A stretch of 64,000 bases of DNA from Helichrysum umbraculigerum (lineage: Eukaryota; Streptophyta; Magnoliopsida; Asterales; Asteraceae): positions 85,783,337 to 85,847,336 of the forward strand of contig CATIUR010000004.1 in assembly GCA_949592205.1 (NCBI GenBank), given 5' to 3'. A program made the position numbers and the translations under genes. The notes under the pieces are model-generated. The model made no database searches. It had not been told where the DNA came from and was given only the letters and a program-made list of their open reading frames with translations. Shown here in pieces: positions 7,609 to 18,798 of this stretch (positions within the stretch are counted from its first letter, which is position 1; each line of letters begins with the position of its first letter).

Positions 7609-10600
7609 AAGTTGTGTCGTGAGTCGCGGTCACGGTTTCAAATAGTTGAGGATACTTCTTGCGCATTTCGTCCTCACGTTCCCAGGTGAACTCTGGGCCT
7701 CTTTTCGAGTTCTATCGAACTTTGACAAGTTTGATCCGACTGTTTCGGAGTTTTTGCTTTTTAGTGTCCATTACCTCAAGCGGTTCCTCCACAAAGTTGA
7801 GTTTTGCGTCAATAAAGATTTCATCGGGAGGTATGATTAACGCTTCGTCAGATAGACACTTTTTAAGGTTACTCACGTGAAACGTGTCGTGAATATTACT
7901 AAGCTCCTGTGGAAGTTTAAGCTTATAAGCTACAGGACCAATCCTTGCTAGGATCTCAAAAGGTCCAATGTAACGTGGGTTCAGCTTACCGCGTTTCCCA
8001 AATCGTACAACTCCTAGGAGATACCTTGAGTAGGACTCTGTCACCTACTTGAAACTCCAAAGGTTTCCGTCTATTGTCTGCATAACTCTTTTGTCGGTCT
8101 CGTGCCGTTTTCAATCGATTAAGCACTTGAGATATCTTGTCCGTAGTTTCTTGGACTATCTCAGGACCTGATAACTGTCTGTCATCCATCTCTGCCCAAC
8201 AGAGTGGTGATCGGCACTTGCGTCCATACAACGCCTCAAAAGGTGCCATTTGAATGCTCGTATGGTAACTGTTGTTGTACGAGAATTCGGCTAATGGGAG
8301 GTGAACATCCCAGTTTCCTCCAAAATCAATCACACAGGCTCGTAACAAGTCTTCAAGCGTTTGATCGTTCGCTCGCTTTGACCGTCGGTTTGTGGATGGT
8401 AGGCCGTACTCATGTCAAGTCTAGTACCCAAAGCTTGTTGGAGTGTTTGCAAGATGCGAGAGGTGAAACGTGCATCTCTATCAGAGATGATAGACAATGG
8501 TATTCCATGTCTAGAAACAACTTCCTTTTATAAGTTCTAGCCAGTTTTTCCATCTTAACCGTTTCCTTGATGGCTAAAAAGTGAGTTGACTTTGTCAGTC
8601 GGTCGACAATCACCCATATGGTGTCCATTCCAGATGTCGTTTTTGGTAGCTTCGTGATGAAGTCCATCGTGATGTGTTCCCATTTCCATTTGGGCAACTC
8701 AGGTTGTTGCAAAAGCCCAGACGGCTTTTGATATTCGGTTTTGACTTTTGCACAAGTCAGGCATTTGCTAACGTAGGTGGCAATATCTCGTTTCATACCA
8801 GGCCACCAGTAAAAGCCTTTCAAATCGTGGTACATCTTATCTGCACCAGGATGTATCGAGTAATTGGACTTATGTGCTTCGTCCAATATCAGGCTACGTA
8901 GTTCATCAACACAAGGAATCCAAATTCGATTCATAAAGTACAACACTCCGTTGTCTTTCATTTCAAGTTGTTTCTCCATTCCCTTGAGGGCTTCATCTTT
9001 CATACGTTCTGGAGTAAAGGCCGCTTGTTGAGCGTTACGAATTTGGGTAATAAGATCCAAGTGGATTGTTAATCCCAAAGCTCGAACTCTTCGAGGTTTT
9101 ACTCTCTCTTTACGACTCAAGGCATCCGCTACTACATTAGCTTTGCCCGGATGGTACTTGATTTCACAGTCGTAATCATTCAGTGTTTCAACCCAACGTC
9201 TTTGTCTCATGTTGAGTTCTTTCTGATCAAATATATGTTGGAGACTTTTGTGATCGGTGAAGATCGTACACTTTGTACCGTACAGGTAGTGTCTCCAAAT
9301 CTTTAGAGCAAACACAACTGCTCCCAATTCTAAGTCATGCGTCGTATAGTTCTTTTCATGAACTTTCAGCTGACGAGACGCATAAGCAATGACTTTTTCA
9401 TTATGCATTAACACGCAACCTAATCCTTGATGTGAAGCATCACAGTAGACAACAAAGTTTTCTACTCCTTCTGGTAGTGACAGGATAGGTGCGGTGCTCA
9501 ATTTTTGTTTCAGCAATTGAAAAGCATTCTCTTGCTTTTCGCCCCAATCAAATTTCTTGTCTTTTTGTGTTAGAGCGGTAAGTGGTTGTGCTATTTTCGA
9601 GAAGTTCTCGATGAATCGTCGGTAGTAACCGGCTAGCCCAAGAAATTGTCGTATCTCAGATGGAGTCTTTGGGGCTTCCCAATTCTTAATCGCCTCAATT
9701 TTGGATGGGTCTACGTGAATTCCTTTGTTATTGATTACATGACCAAGGAAATGAACCTCACACATCCAAAATTCGCATTTAGAGAACTTAGCATAAAGCT
9801 TCTCTTTCTCTAGTAACTCCAAAATCATTCTCAGATGTTGTTCATGGTCTTCCTTCGTTCGTGAGTATATCAAGATGTCGTCGATAAACACAATGACGAA
9901 TTTATCCAAGTAGGGTTTGCATACTCGATTCATGAGATCCATGAACACTGCTGGCGCATTTGTCAGTCCAAACGGCATGACTAGGAACTCATAATGACCG
10001 TATCGAGTCCTAAATGTAGTCTTTGGGATATCCTCATCCCGTACCTTCAGTTGATGGTAACCAGATCGCAGGTCGATCTTTGAGTAGTAACTTGACCCTT
10101 GCAGCTGGTCAAACAAATCATCGATGCATGGTAATGGGTATCGGTTTTTGATAGTCACTTTGTTCAGTTCCCGATAATCGATACACATTCGCATTGATCC
10201 ATCATTCTTTTTGACAAACAAAACCGGAGCTCCCCAAGGTGAAAAGCTCGGTCGGATGAATCCTAAATCCAAAAGTTCTTGCAACTGTGCAGACAATTCT
10301 TGCATCTCTGATGGAGCTAGATGATAAGGTGCACGAGCAATTGGTGCTGCTCCAGGCACTAGGTCGATATGAAATTCAACCTGCCTTGGGGGTGGCAATC
10401 CCGGTAACTTGTCAGGAAATACCCCTTGGTAGTCACGCACAACAGGCACATCGTCTATGCGTCGCTCCTCAGGTTTCTTATCCACAACATGTACCAAAAA
10501 TGCTTGGTACCCCTTTCGTAGATACTTACTTGCTTTCATGCATGAAATAGTTTTCACCATACGATTACTCTTTTCTCCTTGAATCATCAACATCTCTCCT

Positions 10601-12246
10601 GACGGTAATGGTAGCCGTACAATCTTTTCATAACAGATAATCTCAGCATGGTTCAGTGACAGCCAATCCATACCAACCACTATATCGAAGCTCCCTAGTT
10701 CTACCTGTAGTAAGTCTATTTTGAAAGGATGGCCTTCTAACGTTAAGGTGCATCCTGGTACTATTTCTCCTGATTCAATCAACTTACCATCGGCTAGCTC
10801 TACGGTGTATTTGTTATCTAGCTTAAGGGATTCGATCTCTAATAGTGGTCTAAACTCAGTGGACACAAAGCTTAAATCAGCACCGGAATCAAATAACACA
10901 GAAGCAAAGTGGTTGTTTACTAGAAACGTACCAGTGATTGTGTTAGGATCCTGACGTGCCTCTGGTGCTCCAAGCATGAACACATGTCCACGAGCTGGCT
11001 GTTTGTTGTTGTTACTGTTGGCCCGATTGTTGTTGTTGGCTCGGTTGTTGTTGTTTCCACGGTTGTTTCCATTGTTGTTGCGGTTAGGGGCGTTGTTGGC
11101 ATTGTGGTTTTGGTTGTTAAGTCGAGGGCAACGATTTCGATAATGCCTCGTGTCGCCACACTAAAAGCATCCCTGATTTTGGCGTGGAGTGTTTTCCCTA
11201 GGGGTAGGGTTTACCTTACAATTTTGGGTTTTGTGACCCCATCCCTTACAGCTGTCGCAAAACCAGCACTCACCCCCGTGGTGTTTGCTACACTTATCAC
11301 ACTTAGGTTTGTTACCCAAGTATGGCTTTGGTTCCACAATGGTGGCAGCATAAGACTTTGAATTTCCAGATCCCTTTTTGTTGGTTTGACCCTGACGGTC
11401 GTTCCACTTACGTTTCTTATCTCCAGAACTACCAGCTTCAGCACTGCTCGGCTAAACCTTACCCGATACAGTTTTCTTGGTAAGTGTCCCCATTCTTACT
11501 GCCTCGTCGGTCAGACTCTGCGCTAAAGTAACAGCGCTCCTGAATGTGTCAGGCTTGGAGGACGTAACCAAACTCCTGATTTGTGGTGCCAGACCATATA
11601 CATAACGCTCAATGCGCTTGTATTCGGGTGTTACCATATGTGGCACAAGTTGAGCTAGTTCCTGGAACCTGGTTGTATAACCAGTGATATCAGCCCCAAT
11701 CATGGTAATGTTCCACAGCTTAGTCTCAACTTTCTGCATCTCACTTCGGGGGCAGAATTCTTCTAACATCATACGTTTCAGTGTTTCCCATGTCATGGAG
11801 TAGGCAGCTGGTCGTCCAAGTGATTGGACTTGACTGTTCCACCAAGTCAAAGCCTTATCAGCTAAGGTGCAGGCGACATATTTCACCGCAGTGTCTGGTA
11901 AACAATCACTAATGTCCAACACCGAATCCATCTTTTCAATCCAGTGTATGATACCGATAGCACCCTCGGTGCCACAGAAAGGAGGTGGCTTACAAGCCTG
12001 AAAGGTTTTATATGAACACCCACGTCGAGTGTTCACAGGCGTCTCACTGTTCGGAGGGGTTGTTCCACTGTTATTTATACCCTGATCGCGGTTGCGGCTT
12101 GCCTCATACTGGGCAATGCCTTCATCAATCCGCCTCGCAATCATCTGTTCAGTGGTTTCTTCGATGTTAAGTGGTGGAGTGTTTTTCGGGATAGGAGGTG
12201 TAGTCGTCCGTCGACTGTTCTTAGTGATTCGTCGTTTTGGTGGCAT
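7607..12246 (-). pseudogene. Gag-Pol of element B, multiply broken
   Basis: Gag starts at ATG 12246-12244 (MPPKRRITKNSRR); an upstream in-frame ATG at 12366 is less likely because all sister elements start MPP. Order: Gag core (GTEGAIGIIHWIEKMDSVL), two CCHC knuckles, protease (LFDSGADLSFVS), reverse transcriptase (FIDDILIYSR, about 9880), RNase H (VVYCDASHQGLGCVL), integrase, and the C-terminal part (GPEFTWERED). Lesions: TAG at 11452-11454; TAG at 11161-11163 inside the second zinc knuckle; 1-nt losses near 8530 and 8364 in integrase; a 5-nt loss near 8021; and TAG at 7712-7714 where sisters have Trp (KVRWNS). The terminal TAA is at 7607-7609. Frame positions are consistent with each lesion. 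The product cannot be functional. Both LTRs are nearly identical, so much of this damage probably predates this insertion. Confidence 0.9.
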
Positions 12247-12912
12247 GTTTTCGTTCTGCGATGAATAAAATGCAGAAGTCAATGCCAAGATAATGAATGT
12301 GATGAACAAGATTTCACATTGCTTTAACAAAGAAATAGTATGGAGGATTGAAGAATAAGGTTTCACATTATATGCCGCACGACTTTGAAACGCCCATATG
12401 TACTTTGTACAATATAATCACGTTGGCCAGGCGTCATTATATAATGCCAAATACATATTTCTTTTCATCGTCAATTAACACAACTAAGTTCCAAGGGATT
12501 CAAGATAAAAGTCAATCGTCGAGGTATGATATGTTGCAATGTTTGCAAGAAATGATTTCAAGTGGTTATTGGTTGTTTCTCGTTCTAACACGTGTGTACA
12601 GTGTAAGTAGGACACTCTAGTCGACAATAATGTAAAGGTTATGAGGTATAAACCAAATATACTTTATATCCTACATTAGGTGAAAACATTCGTACATGGT
12701 TTCGTACAAAACTTGATGGATCATTCTATATCCATCAAATAAAAGTTTTCAGTACAATACAAGTGAATACAGTACATGCTAGTACTGGTAAAACTTAACT
12801 TAGCTATACATAGATCTAACAAAATGGTTATGTTCCTACGACAGTTCTTTGTTAAGTCATTATTAAGCTATCTTTAGCTATGTTCTCTGTCGTAGTACAT
12901 GTCTTCCCATTT
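12247..12912 (-). other. Spacer between leader ORF and gag of B
   Basis: About 670 bp without a credible ORF on the element's strand; A/T-rich leader sequence. Nothing else is recognised. Confidence 0.5.
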
Positions 12913-13368
12913 TTACTCCTGGTTTAGATTGGGAGAGAAATAGTGTGTTTCCAACATAGTCTTGTATCGCAGAGTCGTATGACAGATCACATCATTCTCA
13001 GTTGAGCATTTGCACAGACGTTTGATCCAAGTCTTGACTCTTTTCTTGCGATCACTAGCTACTTTCTTCCGTAAAAGAATTTTATCTTTAATTCGTGCAG
13101 ACATAGACCTCTTCAGAATTCTCAACTCTAGCTCATAGTTCCTACATTTGAACGCAAGCTCCCAATTTTGACCATCCAATCTTTCAGCCTGGTCTCGTAC
13201 CCTTTCGTACTCTTCCATGTCAACCATGCCGAAATGGTGGTTTTCAATTTCCTCATCCACCAATTCCACTATTGGAACTATTTCTGTTTCAACATATGTG
13301 TATTGGATATGCTCATCGCTGATTATGTCATCATCTGACGAGAATCCACTCACAACAGGTTCTGTCAT
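12913..13368 (-). CDS. Leader ORF of element B: 151-aa acidic/coiled-coil/basic protein, unknown function
   Basis: This intact minus-strand ORF lies between the primer site and gag, in the element's sense orientation, starting at ATG 13368-13366. Residues 1-50 are strongly acidic (SSDDDIISDEHIQ, ELVDEEIENHH). Residues about 52-90 have heptad-like spacing (EYERVRDQAERLDGQNWELA). Residues about 88-120 are highly basic (RIKDKILLRKKVASDRKKR). No family is recognised. The acidic, coiled-coil and basic layout could suit an RNA-binding or chromatin-binding accessory protein, but that is inference. It has stayed open while the adjacent gag-pol collected at least six lesions. Because it is only 151 codons, chance survival is possible. 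Element A has another coiled-coil frame in this slot. Confidence 0.55.
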   Translation of the reverse strand: MTEPVVSGFSSDDDIISDEHIQYTYVETEIVPIVELVDEEIENHHFGMVDMEEYERVRDQAERLDGQNWELAFKCRNYELELRILKRSMSARIKDKILLRKKVASDRKKRVKTWIKRLCKCSTENDVICHTTLRYKTMLETHYFSPNLNQE

Positions 13369-13913
13369 TTTCCAGATCAGGAGATCTATAGGTTATAAAG
13401 ACAATTTTTCAGTTCTCATAGTTATGAAATCTCGAATATCCATCCACAATCCAGATCACAATCCAACTATAATCAAAGTAGAATTAACACCAGTAATATA
13501 CAGTGGTCGTGAAGACTCTCCGGTCTCCAGAACAGATGGAATATCCTCTAAGGCTCTCCAACGCCTATGCATAGGAGGCATCCAGTCTAGGTGAGGGAAC
13601 CGCCTCTATGGTGGCTCTTCAGGCACAGTCATGGGTGCCTTGTCCTATGGCGCTAGCAATCCAGTGGGAAGGTCTCCTACGCACTTCCTAGGTGCACGGA
13701 CCAATCGAAGTCTACAGGAGGTCTCTCCTAAGTGATAGTGTGGCTCGTCAGCAGGACATGCAGGGGCAAAAGGAATCGTGTGTGACGTGTCAGTCATATG
13801 TTAGATGTATGCAAATTATGTATGCATGTATGCATAAATGTTTCTAGCCAAGGCTATAGTCTAGGTCTCTAAGGTTTTCAGTCACCTAAAGACTTCTAGT
13901 TCGCTATAACCAA
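13369..13913 (-). other. 5' leader of element B
   Basis: 545 bp between primer site and leader ORF. It contains a GGAGG-rich imperfect repeat area (about 13540-13740) but no gene that I can support. Confidence 0.5.
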
Positions 13914-13928
13914 TGGCTCTGATACCAA
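13914..13928 (-). other. Primer-binding site of B (initiator Met-tRNA)
   Basis: The minus strand reads TTGGTATCAGAGCCA just inside the 5' LTR end at 13932, complementary to initiator Met-tRNA. Confidence 0.9.
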
Positions 13929-13931
13929 GTC

Positions 13932-15647
13932 TGTCACACCCCGCCAAACGCTAATCACGATCAGTACTAATTAAACATGCGGAAGCCTTAATGACGTGAC
14001 GGGGCGTGAGCAGTTTAAATCCAATCAAACAGTACATACATACTCAGAGCATATGGCTATTGCGCAACATAATAGATAAGGATGCCAGTTTAAATAGTTA
14101 TTACAAAAGTAATACGACTATGTAAGTCGTACAGTAGTAATAGTGTTAAAACATTTAAGTTTTACAATTCATAAATTATAAAATAAGATTTCATAAGTAT
14201 AACCGCAATGTCTGCAGTAATACAGAGGAAATCCTCAAAAGCTGTCCCAAAATATGTGGCATCCTAAGTGGTCCAGGGTTGTCCATCCTGTATGCATGCG
14301 ATGCTTACTTACATAGCTAATTTCCTGTAAAACATAGAAAGAAAGTCGTCAACAATTATGTTGAGTGAATTCACAGGTTTTATATAAAGATGTGGCATGT
14401 TAAACCATTTATATTTGTATTATTGAAATGTTATTCAATAGATAAATGTTTGCAGGTTTTGCAAAATGTAAGGTTTGTAGGGTTGTCACCCTAAAATACA
14501 GTTTTATGTGGGTTATTACCCAAAAGGTATGTCTGGTTGTTTACCAGTATTTAAATATATAACCAGAATGTTTCTCCGGTACAAAACAGTTGTAGGATAT
14601 GTTAATCCTAACAGTATGTGGGAATACTTAGACTATGATCCCCTGAAAGGTGAGCTAAACCTCTCAGGTTAAAGTAACGTGACCTAACCCTATAACCAAA
14701 CCACAACCAAAACTTATGTTGTTTGCCTGAAGGACATTTAAGTATACGCTCCATCCACAGGAGGGTCGTCACGGCAATAGTACTATTCGTATACTCAGTG
14801 GCTAGAGTCACCTAGCTAATGGTTACAGTCTGCATGACATAAGGTCTTTCATGCATACATTTCAAGTCTGGGTCCGTACTAGGATACACTGTCTAATTCC
14901 CAAAACAGTTGTGAAAATGTAATTTCATGTCAAACAATTGTATAAAGCAATTACAGCATTTATATAATTTGCTGCATGTGTTCGCATACAGTTTCTATGT
15001 TTACACCCCTATGTTTAAAAGCATAAAACATTTGCAAAGTAGGGGCTGTGAACTCACTGTAGTAGTAGTAGTGATGATGTGAGTGCTAGCAAATGAAAGT
15101 CGCGTCGCCCGAGGTATGTCAACCTATACGCAATAATTGTATTAACATAAGTACTTTGATTTGTTAAATCAATTTATGTTAATAGTTTGCCTGTTTTAAA
15201 GAAATTGGGGATTTCTTATTTTGTACAACTAGTTGTTGACGTTATGTCGAAATATTGTTATTATTTCTCACACGTCATATGTTTTGTTAAGTATATATAG
15301 ACATGTTATGGTCGCATATATATATATATAAAGAACAAAATTTAAAACGATCTTTCAAGTCATTTTACTTTTATACTTTTCGCATTGTTTCCGTTTATAA
15401 AATGAGCCAACGTTTTCGTTTTCAAAATCGCCGTTTATACATATGTATATATAGTTGTCGTTCATTTGGCCCGTTTTATAATTACTCGAGTCGCTTTATC
15501 TTTTATCGCTTATATAAATATAAATGTATGTATATTTATTTTGTACGTTGTTGTCTTGAGCATTTTTATTTCGTTTGGAATGAATTTATATATTTCACAA
15601 AAGTTGTTTCATGTGATTTTATATAAATTTTTATGATGTCATTTATC

Positions 15648-15708
<61 letters not shown>
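13932..15708 (-). repeat. 5' LTR of element B, left part (interrupted by C)
   Basis: It matches the corresponding part of 4253-7572, ending in the TA tract where C is inserted. It continues at 25918. It includes the three hairpins at 14479-14547 and a shortened GTA microsatellite near 15060. Confidence 0.92.
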
Positions 15709-15711
<3 letters not shown>

Positions 15712-16606
15712 GACAACCGTCAATTTAGGACTATAATTTAGTGCCTAATCAAGTTTTAATACATGTAATTAGTTCTGTGTTAGGCTAATTAATGTATCAA
15801 TTATTATATATATTGTTGAATATATATCTACAATTATGCGATTTGTTTAAATCGTACGAGTTTCAAATCGAATGAATTTCGATACAATAAATACGGACGT
15901 TGGTGAACAATTGATCTAAGTAATACAAGGATTTTTAATAAAGTTTTTGTACAAAAAAATATTATGTCAATAATATTTTGTATCCAAGTTTTATCACACA
16001 ATTTATATAAACGCGAATAATATGTAATTGCGCAAACAAAACGAGACAATGCACCATTTATAATGTAATTATTAAAAAGTTAGTAAAATACTTCAACAAA
16101 AGTACTGAATAATTATTCGTATTTTAAAACGTATATTAAAACATAGAAAATAAATATTTAACGTTTAAACGACGGAGTAAACGAACACCGCACGGAGCGC
16201 GGTGCGCGGACTGAAAATGGGAGGTGATCCCTTAACCACCTCCCCTCCATCTTCTTTCTTTCATTTCTTATTTATCTCTCTCTCTCTTCCTTTTCTTTTC
16301 TCTCAAAAACCATCAACCAAAATCAACAAAAATCGCAAAATAAACATACTAAACGACCTCGGATCTTCAAGCCCCTTTGGAAATAAACGACCACCTCGCG
16401 ACGATCTACACTCCTACCTTTCCGGAATTTCATTTCGGCGATTTGTAAGTTTCCGACACGACTCCGAAAACTCTCGTTTTTAAGTTTTATAACTTGCTAG
16501 TTGTTTGTATAACCTTATAATGTCCTAAAATGGGTTGGGTAAAAATATTAGGCCGATCGATGGCCGGAAAATGCGTTTTTGAAGCTTAAATTCCGATCAG
16601 ACCCCG

Positions 16607-16878
16607 TACGTCGCATTTGGCCTGGAGCAAATGCGACGCAGCGACCTACGTCGCACTATACCCCCAACGTCGCATATAGCGACGCAGCTTACTACGTCGC
16701 ATTGACTTACGAACGTCGCACATAGCGACGCAGACCTTAACGTCGCAAACCGAACCTACGTCGCATTAGCGACGTAGCACCCTACGTCGCTATTGATTTA
16801 GCACTGTCGACTTTAGCGACGCAACCCTCTTCGTCGCAAAACCCTACGTCGCAGCCTACGTCGCAGGCTACGTCGCAC
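16607..16878 (+). repeat. Palindromic ACGTCGC array in 5' LTR C
   Basis: More than a dozen copies of ACGTCGCA and its complement TGCGACGT occur, often as CGTCGCATATAGCGACG. The 3' LTR copy (24174-24445) is nearly identical. H, homologous on both sides, has AGTGTCGCT/AGCGACACT units here instead. Confidence 0.85.
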
Positions 16879-17033
16879 AAACCAGAACCTCAAAAACACA
16901 GATTTTTACTAAGTGTCGAGGCTCGAAATTTTATTGCTTGATTTCACTCAAATTCAAGTCCAGATGCGTTTTTCCTTAAAGCAATATAGTAGAAATAAAA
17001 ATTTTCCAAGCTGACCTGGCAGCTCGACCCCAG

Positions 17034-17116
17034 CCAGGGGCTCTGCCCCTTGGACCCCGCCAGGGGCTGCCGCCCCTTGGACCCCGCTAACCAGGGGCGC
17101 TGCCCCCGGACCCCCG
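17034..17116 (+). repeat. Triple GC-rich hairpin module in 5' LTR C
   Basis: Three inverted repeats of the form CCAGGGGC...GCCCCTTGG, as in LTRs A and H. The small ORFs crossing it on both strands are by-products. Confidence 0.75.
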
Positions 17117-17741
17117 TACTTAGATTCCGTAAGCACATTTTACACCAAATGTCAAACTTGTACAACTTCAAAACGCTTACGCGATATAACTTTTCAGTCA
17201 TAATTGGAATTTACTTTTCAAGTATAACACTTCTAAATCAATGAGATAACATCAAGACTATTGTTGCAAGTAATCACCAACGGACCGTACATGTTTTCAA
17301 AACATACTTCAAAGATCAAACAAGTCGTTGTAACTTGTATCAAGTCAATCAAACAAGTCGTAGTAACTTGTAACAATACAATCAACCAAATCGGGGTAAT
17401 TTGGACATCAAGTTAAATAAACAATTTAAAATGGTAGTCTTTCGAGATACCGGTACAATTAATAACAATTCAAGTGTCGTGGACACATTCAGGTTTCAAG
17501 CCTTTGGACTTCAATTCACCGCTAATAACTTCAAGTTTATTAAATTAAACACTTCAAGACTCAGGTGAGTTTCATGGCCCCATTTTCACTGCTTTACAAC
17601 TAGGGGTGTGATATTACTACTCGATTTTGTTTTACAAGTAGAACGCAAGTGCCAAACTTCAAATACTACATGAGTTTCAAGCTAATCAATTTAAAGTCCT
17701 CCATAAGCATAGTCTCTAGTATTTTTAGCGTGAATGTTAGT

Positions 17742-17793
17742 ATATGATATCATATGGGATTGACAATCCTCATCCGGGTTAGCACGCACTAAT
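17742..17793 (+). repeat. Hairpin chain in 5' LTR C
   Basis: ATATGATATCATAT (17742-17755), GGATT-gac-AATCC (17757-17769) and GTTAG-cacgca-CTAAT (17778-17793). The loop CACGCA is the same as in F, whose stem is GGTAG/CTACC. Confidence 0.6.
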
Positions 17794-18345
17794 CGGTCAA
17801 ACGGATGTATTAGCATTTGGGAAGACGAGTGTTGATTAGGCACTCGTAGGAGGCACTCCAAGTTAGGTTTCCTTAATTGGGCCTGACAAATCAGTTAAGC
17901 TCAGACTATGTGCTCATGGACAGTATAACTTTTATTTTGCTTAATTGCATTTTAAATTCAATATAAATCTTGCGGTTCTGACAACTATACATTGACATAC
18001 AAACCTGTGAGCTCACCAGCGTTTTCGCTGACCCATTTTAGTATTTATCACAGGTACACAACAGTAGGTTGACTGCACAAGCAGGGATTATTAGCTCGAG
18101 TCAGCATACATACAACTAGAGATTGGACTGCATTATTATATTTTGTAAAAGTAATTATGCTATGTAATCTCTCAATTTCAGGAAACGAGCTAATGTAACA
18201 ATATTTTGATGTAAACATTTACTTTATCTATACAAGTTTAAATCGACGCATATAGTGGTCGTTCATTATATCTTGTGTGCTTTGTATATTGATTAGTGAC
18301 ACCCAAATCAAGCTTCCGCAAATCATAAAATTTGGGGGTGTCACA

Positions 18346-18798
18346 TATTGGTATCAGAGCCTAAGGTTATAGTGAACTAGGTTGCATTTAGTGGGCCTAG
18401 ACTATGACCGTTAGGCAGTATTCCTTATTAGTTATGACTAGTTCAGGGATTACATCATACGACTTTAATTTAGCATAGCCTGATCAACTATGTACAATTA
18501 AAGAAAGATGATGTGAAATCTGAAAGAGTCATGTTGAACAGGAATGCATTAGTTGACTCTGACCTCGAGAGAAACGGGACTCAAAACACGTCTGTGCTAG
18601 ACACTCAATAGGTTATTATGTGATATACATATATATATACATGAATAGACCTCATTACAACTTTAGGCTATATTATATTATATGATTATAGGCCTCTTTC
18701 TTTCAAACGTTTTGTCTCGAAATGACAAACACACCACTAGTTCATCATACTCGGACTAGTATCTTATTTCATTTCCTTGTTCTTTCTTACTCAGCATC
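18346..18798 (+). other. Short leader of element C, leader ORF lost
   Basis: The leader is similar to that of A up to about 18750, including the start of A's leader ORF (ATGACAAACACACCA at 18723). It then jumps to the pre-gag sequence. Compared with A, about 700 bp including nearly the whole leader ORF is missing. Confidence 0.6.
18348..18361 (+). other. Primer-binding site of C (initiator Met-tRNA)
   Basis: TTGGTATCAGAGCC lies two to three bases after the LTR end. Confidence 0.9.

Larger units (their letters stand above)
15709..18345 (+). repeat. 5' LTR of element C (2637 bp)
   Basis: Modules in order: AT-rich U3; CTCTCT-rich leader (about 16240-16300); GTAAG (16445-16449); ACGTCGC palindromic array (16607-16878); GC-rich triple hairpin (17034-17116); CAG|GTGAGT (cut after 17564); hairpin chain (17742-17793); hairpin CAGCG/CGCTG (18017-18030); CACAG|GTAC (cut after 18053). 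Solo LTR H is a diverged relative with the same layout and a different array unit. Confidence 0.95.

Noticed and set aside
16944..17244. Small Pro/Gly/Arg-rich ORFs in LTR C
   Set aside because: Produced by the triple GC-rich hairpin module; open on both strands.
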